Assembly (NCBI RefSeq): GCF_002865645.1
Contig: NW_020194563.1
Location: 330,152-394,151 of the forward strand
Length of the DNA stretch: 64,000 nt
Reading direction: 5' to 3'
Source: Hyaloscypha bicolor E
Lineage: Eukaryota > Ascomycota > Leotiomycetes > Helotiales > Hyaloscyphaceae
The notes under the pieces were generated by a model. That model was not told the DNA's origin. It did not search any database and saw nothing but the letters and a program-made list of their open reading frames with translations. The first letter of the stretch is position 1. Every line of letters begins with the position of its first letter. The position numbers were made by a program, and so were the translations under genes. Below are positions 1 to 10,394 of the stretch, piece by piece.

Positions 1-418
1 TAGCATTCACATTTTCTGAATCCTTGCCAAGTAATATGGTGCTTGCTCTCACACAACACTTTTTTGCGTCGGGAAATGGTTCATTCTGGAAGTCTCTCCA
101 TTCCAGCTTATGGAGGTCTTTTCTCAGCTTATCTAGCTCGGCTTGGTGGTAAAGCAGGCTTTTGATACTCAGATCTTTGAAGGATTGAAACGCTTCAAAG
201 TCGGGGTAGTCCACAATCAGCTTGGCCAATTCAGGGTACCCTTGCACGGGGCGATTGAGATCGTTCTCAACGTCGGGCTGGTTTTCGAACTCTCCGTGAG
301 TATACTCATCAGGTGGAATCCGGCCAGCGGTGGACGGAGCCGATGCTATTTCTGTTTCGGATGATGATAAAGTGGGGCTCTGAGAGTTGTTTGGTGGCAA
401 ATTGAGATTCAGCGTCAT
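1..418 (-). CDS. DUF6594 protein, N-terminal part (runs off the left edge)
   Basis: Reading the minus strand from the ATG at 418, the frame is open for 139 codons to the window edge. The first ~57 residues are polar and low in complexity. From about residue 60 comes the segment starting GYPELAKLIVDYPDF and continuing FQSFKDLSIKSLLYHQAEL, the hallmark start of the fungal DUF6594 domain (aromatic/basic cluster, then L-Y-HQ-ELxxL). Family members usually continue into two or three C-terminal membrane helices, which would lie outside this window. The function of the family is unknown. The ATG chosen is the first in frame; no intron is needed in the visible part. Family call fairly secure, function unassigned. 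Confidence 0.8.
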   Translation of the reverse strand, partial: MTLNLNLPPNNSQSPTLSSSETEIASAPSTAGRIPPDEYTHGEFENQPDVENDLNRPVQGYPELAKLIVDYPDFEAFQSFKDLSIKSLLYHQAELDKLRKDLHKLEWRDFQNEPFPDAKKCCVRASTILLGKDSENVNA

Positions 419-2556
419 TTCAAAGCGATTCCTCAGGTGATCTTCGTTGTTTGGTTGGATGAAAATCGTCTAATGGATTGGGATAACTTTACAGAGAGCG
501 CTCTCCAGAGTGGAATTCCAAGTAGCCTCAGCTATAAGAAGGTAAGTCGTGTAAGGGGCGCAGCTCCAGACTCTCTCGTGGTGCAACCTTGAGCCGCAGC
601 CTCAGAGAAGCCTTATCTGCAACTCCGTCCAGTGTTGTCGAGCCTTGAGGTCCACTACTTCAGTGCTTCGAACAGTCATTGGCCTGGCGACCCAGCAGAT
701 GCGGAGACAGCTCACACTCCTCAGGCTCTCAGGCGAAGCAGAAGGTGGCTGCATGAAAGTGAAAGATCACCCGTTCGCCTCGTGATGGCCCGGCCATTCC
801 ATTCGCTGGGGCGGCTGACCGACTGGCTCCCTTCCGCACTAGCTCTGCACAGCCATGTTGAAGAAAGCATCTCAGAACTCAAGGGGGGGATCAGTTGTTG
901 CTTGATGGTGTGCTTGATGGTGGTGAAGCAGTGTGATAAATCTCCATCTCGCCCATTGCCATGTACCGTCTCGCAAACTAATTCTCTGGTATTCCCTCCG
1001 GTCCTGCTTGCGCAGCAGAGCGCAGAGGCCTAGTATATAGGTGCGCCGATTCAAAAAGTAATTGTTGTGCGACCGAGAAATCGTAGCGATTGTCGAATCG
1101 GCGGCGTTGTGCATCTCAATTTCCCCCCTCGAACGCATGGTGGCGGTGCGACCGGGGGGCCCCATCAGTGGATGGTCCTGGAACAGAAGGGCGGCGTAGC
1201 TTCCGTTGGTCTTGCTGTGCAGTACGGTATGAATTAGGCTTGGTGGCAAACTGGTGATAGTTTTGTATTAGATTCAGGTTGTGGAATACCGGTCGACCGA
1301 GGAAGTTTCACCGAAGAGACCCGGGGAAGCAAGCCCTGGGGAAAGAATCGTAGTACATGATTGCGAGGGAAATCGAGTGAGAATGCGCTGGCATTGCGTC
1401 CCATCTACGCAGATTGGGAAGAGCTCATGTAGGGCAATGCAGCCCCCATGCAAGTATGAGGGAACCGGTGATGGGAGAGGTTCCAATCCTGCAAGGCATC
1501 TGGGATGCCTGACGGGACTGATTAATGGCTTGCAGGCGGCAGCCTGATCTGCGACTACATGAATAGAGCGCTGTCCCTCGACTACCTCAATCATTCTCTT
1601 CTCTGCGGCCCAAATGCCAATATGATGATACTTCACCGCGCGATGCTCTCAGCCTCTCTCTCACCCCTGCCCCGCTCACCCTCAGTCGAACAATTAGCAA
1701 ACATCCAAAGCGGCTTGGCTTGCTGCGGAACTTGCCAGCAGCTTTTGTCGAGCCTGAGTGAAAATATATTCAGAACGACGCTTGAGCGATGATGGGGAGG
1801 AAAGACCTCGAAGGATCCCGCAGACTATCTATACGGGCAGACCCCAAAGTCACGCCACGCTTGGTGCGCCTCGCACACCGTGCACCGATAATATGGGCGT
1901 CGGCGCGTAGGAATAGGGGTCTTCATCTGGGAACCATTCCTCAAGGGGGGATGGTGTTGACATCTGCATCATTCCACTCCACACAACACCACCTCGTCAC
2001 CGTCGGCTTGCCGAGTTGTGAGCCATTCACGAGCGCTCGAAGTGTCGTCGCCGCTGACCAACCCATCACACCGCCACAGCTGAGCAACCATCTTCGCTTC
2101 AAACATTGCCACAAGAGGAGAGACAGTGGCACCTTGGGCAATTGCCTCGCGGAGCCTCGTCGACTGCCTGAAGAAAAGCAATTACGGGATAAGCGCCCAT
2201 GGACCTTTTCGCTCACCGGGGGAGAGCATGATCAAGAGATCTAGGTTTCACCCTGGCATCTCCTAGTAAGCCGGCCATTCGTGCAACCCTAAGGCGGGAA
2301 AATGGCTCCCATGCGGCTTAAAAGTGAGGGGAGATGATCTGCTCGATTTGCGCAGCCCCCAGAGATGACAATGCTTCGCGCAGGCCTCTAGCGAGGCTCA
2401 TACTGCTGGCGGTCCATCCCAGTGCAAGGCACCGTATAAGAGAGGCCATCCTGCCCGAAACTGTGGCTCCTATCAAATCAATCACTCCTCAGCTATTACT
2501 TGCAGCACTACGTGTACCTGTGAAAACGCAGAAACTTTGCCACAACACGCGCCATC
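419..2556. other. Intergenic, no supported gene
   Basis: About 2.1 kb between the divergent DUF6594 and retropepsin-like genes. Several open frames of 70-150 codons exist on both strands but none shows recognisable motifs, consistent splicing or protein-like composition. I saw no tRNA or repeat here. Confidence 0.5.
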
Positions 2557-3887
2557 ATGTCGAGTCCACCAGCAGCAAATGGTATGGCTTGCCTCTCATT
2601 AATGTCTGCAACACTTGACAACGACTCTTGGCTCACATTCCTATAGTACGCAACGGTTTTTTGTCTGTGAGTTCTGCAGATGGCGCGAATTCGCCTTCTG
2701 CACGTCGCCGCTCGGCTTCGGTCACTCCGTCGGTCGGATCCAGCAGATCGCGAATCACACTCGTCGAAGAAAACCCCGAGCTAGCCAGCTATTATGGCCC
2801 AGACACCGACGAACCCTATAACAAAACCACGACAAAAGTCTACGCCCCGAGGTATACTTGGTTCGAGCACCTACTTGGACTGTTCTGCATCAACGTGGCA
2901 GCGCGGAAGGAGCCCATCGTGAGAATTGAGGAGCCTGAGAACAAGAAGGTAGGCCGACTTTAATGGGCGCAAATTTTGATCTACAGACCTTGGCTAACTT
3001 TCACCCGCACAGATGTCTGTAGACGAAACCGACTCACCCTGGATTCTGCCGGTGTACGTGTTGTCCAGCAGAAAGGATAGCAATAAGCAGCAGGTCCCCA
3101 AGGAAGGAAAATGTACCATCGATACTGGCAACCACCAAGGGAATATCGTGTCTCGGGAATTCGTCCTCAACGTCCTCCAGCTGCCCGAAGCAACCTTTAA
3201 GCAGCTGACCAAAGAGGAAGAGAAAGGCGCCATCGGCATCACTGACCACAAATTCATTCCAGTGGCCGCAATTTACCTGACGTGGTATCACAAGAAGAGC
3301 ACACGGGTTTTCCGTGACATGCGGTTCCTCATATCCCCATATCAGCACTATGATCTTATCATTGGTGCCCGTTCCATTCGAGAGCACCAGTTACTCGATG
3401 TGCCGAACTTGATGGCCAGGGGCCCTGGCAATATTGGAAGATCAGCAGTCAACCAGGGCAAGCCAGAAGGTGTGACAGATTCCATGTTTACTGGTCGTCA
3501 GTCTCAATGCTAACGGCGCGATTAGACTCCGTGAAAACGGAGCTCAAGAAACAGGTGCACAACGCCGACGAGCGGGTCAACGATTTGCAAGAACAAAAGA
3601 ATCAGGAGGTCAGAGACGGGGAGGACACTACAAAAACCGAAAGTGATCTGGCCGCGGCTAAGAAGTCATTAACTGCCGCGAGAAAGGCCCTGACCGATTA
3701 CGACGCCAGTGTCAATTCGCAGAATCTCCAAAAAGCATCAACGGCGAAGAACAACGTGCCTGCAACCGACGAAAGCTCTCACTCGACCGGGAGCGACAGT
3801 AAAGCAGCGAACATCAAGCCAAAAAATCAGGGCAGCTGGGGCCTTCGGTCTCGAGGATCTCAGGCTCAGGCGCAAACCGTTCGGTAA
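2557..3887 (+). CDS. Retropepsin-like fungal protein with C-terminal coiled coil
   Basis: Four exons: 2557-2581, 2647-2948, 3013-3469 and 3526-3887, giving 381 aa. Every intron is GT-AG with a clear branch point (GCTCAC, GCTAAC, TGCTAAC) and phases agree. Residues ~145-148 read I-D-T-G, an aspartic-protease type active-site triplet in a pepsin/retropepsin-like fold; the downstream segment YDLIIGARSIREH resembles the second conserved hydrophobic-Gly strand of such domains. From ~262 to ~335 the protein is a charged heptad-like coiled coil, then a Ser/Lys-rich tail. Such domains occur in many fungal genes of unknown role, possibly derived from retroelement proteases. No integrase, reverse transcriptase or LTR is seen nearby, so it looks like a host gene. 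Proteolytic activity is unproven. Confidence 0.7.
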
Positions 3888-4588
3888 AGCTCTCCATCCG
3901 CGCCGTGTTGGGGCAATGCCAGCTTACTCCGCATCGTTCCGCGCGACCCATGAAGATGTTGTCAGCACCCTGGAAGGACGAGATAAGGTTCTTGCCTTCG
4001 ACAAAACGGAAAGTAGTTCTCACCTTCACTACTCCAGAAAGGGCGTGTGACTACGTGCCCATAATACCTTTACTCAAGCCAACCCCTTGTCGAAGACCCA
4101 ATTGAGCAGAAGGGATGCCGGCCTCAGGTAGAGAGTTCAAGTCCGAAGGAGCTGCGCCGATCCAATGTCGCCATGAGATTGTGGATTGGGTGGGGGAGTT
4201 GAAGGCGCCAATTCATTGGCCGATTGTGGTCGAGGTGATCGTTGAACTATCCGCCAGGTACAGAAGCCAGTGAGGTGATGAAGGGTTTGCAGCACCCGCT
4301 TTTTGAGATTACAGGTAGTGACAGAATGCAATAATATCGTCAAGACGAGGAAGTCAGAATTGAATCTCGTATTTCTATGCCTTTGTCTCCCTGCCAGACG
4401 CCATGCTTACCCTACACAAGAGGTGAAAGAAGACGCTATTCATACAATGAGGTATTGCCTGCCATCCCTCAATGTGATCTTCCCCTGATTCCAGATTATT
4501 CAATTACTCGAGTCCAGAACCCATCCCAATAAAACGTGGTCCGTTCCCGGCTCGAAGTCGCTCCCCCATAAAGTACTCCGCTTCCCCT
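3888..4588. other. Intergenic between convergent genes
   Basis: About 700 bp between the 3' ends of the retropepsin-like gene and UBC6. The bases just after 3887 continue a weakly coding-like frame, but with no motif I can defend. Nothing else seen. Confidence 0.4.
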
Positions 4589-5512
4589 TCACGATCCAAC
4601 ACCCTTCCCATCACCAAGTAACCTCGCAATCAACACATACGTGAAGACCACCGCACCCGCAACCAATAACTTATTCCTCCGAATCCAGCCCCTGCCCTCC
4701 TCACCCACGGCTCTTCCCCCTTCGACCACAGCCCCAACAACTGCCTGACTCCCACTTGGCCGCCTCAACGCCATTCCTGGTGTACAGTTCTGCCCACTCG
4801 CCCCAGCTTCTTGTATAACATTCCCCGTCGCCGAGTCAATCCTGTTCTCCTTCATCCACTTCCAATTCTCCTTGTCGAGTTCCGGCCACTCAGCCCTAAA
4901 CTTCGCGCCTCCATCCCCAGCCTTCACATTCCCCTTCTGCACCGTCTTGCCATCCTTATAGCTGCCCCCACCCGTCGAGTTCCACCACCTTGTTCGACCA
5001 GCAGCCCACTTTCGCTCGGCCTCGGAAGCACCGACGGATCCGGTCGTCATCTCTTCGCTCGTCATGAAGGAGAGCAGGCCGATTAGGATCGTGGAGACTT
5101 CCCATGCAGGGTTGAAGGACTTGGGGTGGAAGTCGGAGATTGAGAGGCAGAGTCGGGTTGAGGGCTGGAAACGGCCGGAGGGGGTGTGCATTCGGATTGC
5201 GGGGGGAGCAAAGGGGTAGTTTGGAGGGAAGATCAGGGTGCCCCAGTATTGGCCGTTGTGGTATGGAGTGTCTGGGGGTCCGGTGAGGATGTAGTGCCAT
5301 CTAGGGAAGAAGTGTTAGTTGGCTTGAGGGAGGGGGCAGAAGAGGGAGGACGCACTCGAGGATGTTGGACTCAGAGGGGTGGGCGATGATGTATGGTGGC
5401 GGATTCTCGGAGATGGTTTTGTATTCGCGGGTTAACTGCTTCCTGTCAGTATCTTCTTCGTTCTTTAGGGGCCAGAAGAACGTACCCGCTTGTTGGCAGC
5501 TCGACTAGCCAT
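4589..5512 (-). CDS. UBC6: Ubiquitin-conjugating enzyme E2, tail-anchored (Ubc6)
   Basis: Minus-strand exons 5486-5512, 5356-5435 and 4589-5300 give 272 aa. Residues ~5-150 form a UBC fold: WHYILTGPPDTPY, then NGQYWGTLIFPPNYP, then the active-site context TRLCLSISDFHP. The catalytic Cys falls at residue 87, the same position as in yeast Ubc6. The C-terminus carries a single hydrophobic helix (about residues 247-264) followed by a short polar tail: a tail anchor placing the enzyme on the cytosolic face of the ER, where Ubc6 works in ER-associated degradation. The middle ~100 residues are a polar linker, as in fungal homologues. Introns are 50 and 55 nt; the second donor is GTGCGT. It is divergently transcribed from SAM50 with a ~335-bp shared upstream region. 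Confidence 0.93.
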
Positions 5513-5847
5513 CGTGAAGTCGTGGCCAAGGCTACAATGATTATCGAAGTGTTTGATGTAGAGATCGTGGTTGTGGCGTGGTTGCGGCGCGCGAAGTCGT
5601 CGACAGAGTACAGGAAGATATTGAATGAATGTACGAAGAAAAGAGGCCCCGAGATTGAAGATTTTGCTGTCGTGCGCTGTGGACTTGTAGGAAATTGAAT
5701 GTCCTTGGTCGATGATTCGGTCAAGCCCCAAAGGCTGAGCCACGATAAAAGTGGCAGCCTTAAAAGCTCATCAGGCATCAGCGAATTTCTCAGCCCATTT
5801 GGGAAGCCGCTCGACAGATTCACGAGATCGATGACAACGAGCTCACC
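5513..5847. promoter_or_regulatory. Shared upstream region of UBC6 and SAM50
   Basis: A 335-bp interval separates the divergent start codons at 5512 (minus) and 5848 (plus), so it must hold both promoters. I recognise no specific factor site; the call rests on geometry alone. Confidence 0.4.
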
Positions 5848-7532
5848 ATGGCCGATCCCGTGGATTCCGGAGACGAGGTGAGTCTCATTATTTCATAATT
5901 AGGATATCCGGGCTGACGGGAGATCAATGGCTAATTTCTACACGTACAGCTCTTCGAGAGTCTCCGTAAAGTCGATCCGAAGAAGGTGGAAGAGAAAGCG
6001 AAAGAGCTTGCTGAACGAGAGGCTGCTCACGATGCAAAAGCGCAGCAGAGACTGGCGGAGCTGGTATGTTTTCTTCTTTTAGAAACAAAGTTGTGCTAAA
6101 AGCAGCAGATTGGCATCAATTCAACACTCCCAGTCACCATCTCCTCCATCCGATTTATTGGTGGCGCCCACACTCGGCGTTCATTCCTCGACCGACTCAT
6201 CAATCCCCTCCTCAGTGCGAATAGAGATAGACCATACACATTAACAGAGGCATTGAACGAAGTTGGCAGCGTAGCAAGCAAGCTCCAAAGATTTGGTACT
6301 TCCCCCGCTTCCTACCAGGCCAGCTCCATCTAACGGTCCCAGATATCTACCACCCCGGAATCCACACCTTCATCGACCGTCCCTCTCCTACCGACCCTAA
6401 CTCCACAGTTACCGACATCGACATCTTTCTCCAAGCTCGAGAGCGCGGCCGGATATCCTTGAAAACCGGCACAGATCTAGGCAATGTGGAGGGCTCAGCA
6501 TACGGAAACCTTACATGGCGGAACATCTTCGGAGGCGCGGAATCGCTCACTCTAAATGCATCGGCTGGAACTCGTACAAGATCAGCATACCAGGCAACAT
6601 TCGACGCCCCAGTCCTTAGTGATCCAGATACAAGAGCAACGATCGATGTGCTGGCCAGCAGCACGCTGAAACCTTGGGCAAGTCACGAAGAAGTGCTGAA
6701 AGGAGCAGGCGCAAAATTTAGCTGGGCGACGAAATCGGGAACGAGGCATCAAGTAGGATATACCGGCGTTTGGAGACAGATCACTGGATTAGAAGGAAAT
6801 GCATCACCGACTGTTCGGCATGATGCGGGAGACACAGTGAAGAGCAGCATTACACATACCTGGCTTGCAGATCGAAGAAACCACCCACTTCTGCCCAACC
6901 GTGGCTATTTTCTAAAAACGGTCTCAGAGATTGCTGGTTGGGGCCCGTTACAGGGAGATGTTGCATTCTGGAAGAGTGAAGTGGAAACTTCTGGCGCGGT
7001 ACCGATTCCCATCCCTGGAATCAAAGGCGATAGTGGGGTGAGCTTCACGGCGGGTCTAAGAGCCGGAATGTTATATCCTCTTGCTGTGGGTTTTGGATCA
7101 GAAACGAAGCATAGTCGGATCAACGACCGATTCCAGCTTGGTGGACCCACAGATGTTCGTGGTTTCAAGATTTCCGGTCTAGGGCCTCGGGACGGACCCG
7201 ATGCTGTGGGAGGCGATGTCTACGCTGCGGGATCTGCAAACCTTTTAATTCCGTTCCCGAGAATTGGAAAAGATACCCCTCTCCGCTTCCAGCTTTTCGC
7301 AAATGCAGGAAGGTTGTTGGCTTTCAAGGATAAGAAGACCACGAGCGACAGCGTTTATAGCACGGTTGCACAGCTAGGTGAGGGAATACCCAGTATGGCG
7401 GCTGGAGTGGGTATTGTGTACGCACATCCGGTGGCTAGATTTGAGTTGAACTTTAGCTTGCCGCTTGTGATGAGGAGGGGAGAGGAGGGTAGGAAGGGGC
7501 TGCAGTTTGGGGTGGGGATTAATTTCCTGTAG
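5848..7532 (+). CDS. SAM50: Mitochondrial sorting and assembly machinery subunit Sam50 (Tob55)
   Basis: Four exons: 5848-5877, 5950-6063, ~6109-6295 and 6343-7532, about 506 aa. Exon 3 may begin at 6106 or 6109, since CAGCAG offers two in-frame acceptors. The N-terminus is a charged helix (KVDPKKVEEKAKEL) leading into a single POTRA-like segment (STLPVTISSIRFIGGAHTRR). Residues from ~120 to the end form an Omp85-type 16-strand barrel with alternating hydrophobic/Gly strands. Conserved barrel features include DRFQLGGPTDVRGF (L6 loop, R-G-F motif) and the terminal beta-signal ending GVGINFL. The protein inserts beta-barrel proteins into the outer mitochondrial membrane. Length and architecture are normal for fungi and no break is seen. 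Confidence 0.92.
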
Positions 7533-8798
7533 ATGAAAATGGAGGGCAAAAGGTGTGAAGTGTATATATGTACATTGTACGATTCACGCATGATGAGAAG
7601 AGTAGAGATATCAATTAACAACACAACTTTAGAAGTTCTAGGTAGCCTAGGAAGTATGTGTCAGGGATATATGGTGACGCGGCCTTGAAAAGTTCAAGCT
7701 GTTCCGAAATTGGAGTGAAAGAAAAGCCTACTCTCCCGAAAGTCTGAGGAAGTGAAATGCCAAGCACCTGGAAGATTGGAATTGGCAAGTCTTCTGTTGA
7801 TCGCTGGATTGAAGATTTTCGGTGGATAAGGAAGCAATGCCTCGGTATCGGTCTTGTTGATACCGACACGGTGGTACTGGTGGTATAGCGTTATATTTGT
7901 TCTAGTCCAGTTAGGAATGGACCCCTTCGCGAGGGGCATATGCCAATTAAGAATGCTCTATTATTCCCGGTTGGCATATGCTATTCACGAATAGCATCTG
8001 CTTCTCTAGTAAAGAAATCTAGTCTATTCCTGAGTAGCATATGCCAATGGCGAATATGAGGCTACTCTCAGCTGGCTCTAATGTAACTAAAAGAGAAGCA
8101 CCCCCTTCAGGCTAAACTAACGACATAGTGAAGTGTATTTGGTATGCAAAACTGGACAGTAACGCCAGGAAAATAGCAAGGGATGGAAAAATCAAGCTTG
8201 CAATCAATATGGGAGATGGAAAGTATTAGGAACGCTTTACTGCCACTTCGTGGTTTACGTACTAATTAGACTAAGTAGGATAGTAAAGGCATTCCGACTG
8301 GCATAGGCCCTTCGCGAATGGCCTCACATTAGCGTACTCCTTCTTGACTGGCAGGTTCTATTCGCGAAGGGCGCCCTTCGCGAATCAGAATATTCGTGGT
8401 TGGACTAGAATATATTTAAGCAATCAGGTAGTATTAAGGTGGCGAATCCAGCGATGTTTGTTAGGGAGGTTTCTTGAATGATCGCCAAACAAGATTTCCA
8501 ACCAACATCCCCACCACTCAGAGTTCACTGGAGGAGTCATGTCTCTGCTGAAAACCCGGACCGTTGGATACCGAGGACGGCCCGGACGGATCGGACGCTG
8601 AACCGAGTGCTGGAGGAGATCATTCACCACTTCGTCGCCGCTTGCATCGGCATCGATGGAGGCTGTGAGCGATCGGTTGAAGTAGAAGGCACAGAGATAT
8701 ATCCTTCTAATTCTTGTCAAAAAGCAGGGTTTATTTAAACACGAATTTTCAAAACGATAGTATCGACTTCTTATCTGATCGCCTATCAAGACCTACTC
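7533..8798. other. Gene-poor, palindrome-rich intergenic region
   Basis: About 1.27 kb without a supported gene. From ~7920 to 8400 it holds a cluster of imperfect palindromes, several centred on TTCGCGAA, described separately. Short open frames on both strands around 8424-8789 have no recognisable motif. Confidence 0.5.
7920..8392. repeat. Cluster of palindromes with TTCGCGAA-type cores
   Basis: A perfect 26-bp palindrome lies at 8360-8385 (arms ATTCGCGAAGGGC / GCCCTTCGCGAAT). A near-perfect one, AGGCCC-TTCGCGAA-TGGCCT, lies at 8305-8324. A further inverted pair centred near 7990 reads ATGCTATTC / GAATAGCAT. Around 7925 is CCCCTTCGCGAGGGG, and GCATATGCCAAT recurs near 7937 and 8037. The set looks like remnants of a small inverted-repeat element family, but I could not define termini or a target duplication. 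Confidence 0.55.
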
Positions 8799-9336
8799 AT
8801 GTCTAACAAAACCGCGTCCGTCACCACTTCTACCCGGAAGTTTACAGAAGGTAAGTTCAAAGACAGATCTTTCCAACTCATAAGCTGACAGAAAACAGCT
8901 CTTCAGCGTGCTGGCGGAGACCCACCAGGCTGGTTTGTGCCACAATGGACATTCTGAGCAGATCAAGAACTGTCGAGAAGCATTGGCGTCTCTCACAATG
9001 ACAACCATGAGGGCATGCATTGAGAAGGACCCCAAAGCAGCGCACTTGCATGCCGGTGCAATAAGGCCGCGGCGTCTCTTCCCGACCAACATCCTACCTC
9101 GTACGAATTCTCCGCCTTTCTGCCCAACCTACTCGACACAAAAGAAACCCTGGAAGAAATAGCATACGCTCTTGATACCTTGAAAGCAGACAACATTATC
9201 CTCTTTGCCCGCTACGGAGATGACAACCACTATCTAACGCATGAATACTTTCGTCCCATCTGGCAAGAGCCGAATCGCCACAAAGCCGTAGTTTTCATCC
9301 ACCCTACCAACCCACCCCGTCGACACCCACCTCATA

Positions 9337-9344
9337 ATTGGCCA
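9337..9344. repeat. Left copy of 8-bp target-site duplication
   Basis: ATTGGCCA immediately before the MITE terminus; identical to 9890-9897. Confidence 0.9.
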
Positions 9345-9889
9345 CAGTGTGTCAAAGGATTAATCACATTAATCAAATTAATCAATCAATTAATCAATTA
9401 ATGTGATTAGATTATGATTAATGTAATTCGGATTTTTTTTGATTAGATTAGAATAATTAATCTGATTAATCTGTCACGTGACTATAGTAAATCACGGTTT
9501 ACTTACTAAGTATTAAATAACTAAGGCACCTATCAGGTAGCCCTAGTTAAACTAAGCTAGGGCTTATATAATAGTAGCTATATACTAGCTTTTAATAATA
9601 ATAAACTAGTTATTCTCCTACATTCCCCCTTTTTTAATTTAGCTTCGGGTCGCTTACTAAGCGTTACCGCCCCTGATTAGTGTAGCGCTAGAGCTAGAGC
9701 GGGCAGGAGCGTTACCAGATTAGGCTAGCACGGTCACGTGTAGGATCACGTGTGTATTAATCGGATTAATCAGATTAATCATGATTAATCTAATTAATAC
9801 GTGAATAGAATATGATTAATGAGTATATTTCGTGATTAGATTAGATTAATGGCCATTAATCTAATCTAATCTAATCATTTGACACACTG
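9345..9889. mobile_element. hAT-type MITE, 545 bp, with 8-bp target-site duplication
   Basis: The element starts CAGTGTGTCAAA and ends with its exact reverse complement TTTGACACACTG. After one mismatch, five more bases (GATTA) of the terminal inverted repeat also match. It is flanked by perfect 8-bp direct repeats ATTGGCCA at 9337-9344 and 9890-9897. An 8-bp duplication with CAG-type ends is diagnostic of the hAT superfamily. The interior is very AT-rich, full of ATTAATC motifs near both ends (subterminal repeats), and codes for no transposase, so it is non-autonomous. It interrupts the amidohydrolase pseudogene. Confidence 0.9.
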
Positions 9890-9897
9890 ATTGGCCA
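9890..9897. repeat. Right copy of 8-bp target-site duplication
   Basis: ATTGGCCA immediately after the MITE terminus; identical to 9337-9344. Confidence 0.9.
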
Positions 9898-10394
9898 CCT
9901 CCCACAACCCATGTTCGAGTGTCCGCACGAGACCGGCCGTACAGCAATCGACATGCTCCTCTCCGACATACTCTCCCTAGCCCAGGATTGCGAAATCATC
10001 CTCTCGCATGCTGGCGGCACACTCCCATATCTCAACGACCGCGTCGCAGGAATGCTACCTCATACGCCTTTTGTTGTCAACAAAATTACGAGCGAGATCA
10101 TTGAATTGGCTAAATTGTTTTACTTTGATACAGTGCTGTCTTCGAATTCGGGAGTGCTGGATTTGTTGCTCAAGTTTGCGAAGAAGGGACATGTGCTGTT
10201 TGGTAGTGATTTTCCAAATTCGCCGAACGAGGCGATTAAATATTATACTGAGCAGTTGGAGGGGCATAGTAGTGAGCAGGTTGGGAAGAAAATTACGTAC
10301 GAGAATGCGTTCGCGTTGTTTCCGAGGTTGAGGAAATAGGGGGTGGCGAAGCGAGTGTTTACTGTTTGAGAAACATTTAAGCGGAGATGAGAAT

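Larger units (their letters stand above)
8799..10339 (+). pseudogene. Amidohydrolase-2 family decarboxylase-like gene, disrupted
   Basis: A decayed gene of the metal-dependent amidohydrolase family that includes ACMSD and aromatic-acid decarboxylases. A short first exon (8799-8850, donor GTAAGT) joins 8899 onward. The frame then breaks before ~9140 and resumes at ~9130-9310 with YALDTLKADNIILFARYGDD and FIHPTNP (metal/substrate His region). One extra base near 9312-9318 shifts the frame again, and the 545-bp MITE interrupts it at 9345. After the insertion come HETGRTAIDMLLSD, ILSHAGGTLPYL (metal-ligand His), the conserved GSDFP (catalytic Asp) and a natural stop at 10339. Removing the MITE and one target copy joins ATTGGC-CAC-CTC in frame, so the insertion hit coding sequence. 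The N-terminal H-x-H metal site is not visible. Non-functional as it stands. Confidence 0.8.

Noticed and set aside
1470..1500. Possible tRNA B-box GGTTCCAATCC
   Set aside because: Position three after the GTTC is C rather than a purine and there is no A box upstream.
632..2244. Several open frames of 70-150 codons on both strands in the first intergenic region
   Set aside because: Biased, low-information translations without motifs, splice support or family resemblance; typical chance frames in GC-balanced DNA.
2557..3887. LTR retrotransposon
   Set aside because: Only a retropepsin-like domain is present; no reverse transcriptase, integrase, primer-binding site or long terminal repeats, and the gene has normal spliceosomal introns.
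8424..8789. Minus-strand 121-codon frame
   Set aside because: Basic, Arg-rich translation with no motif, overlapping an equally unsupported plus-strand frame.
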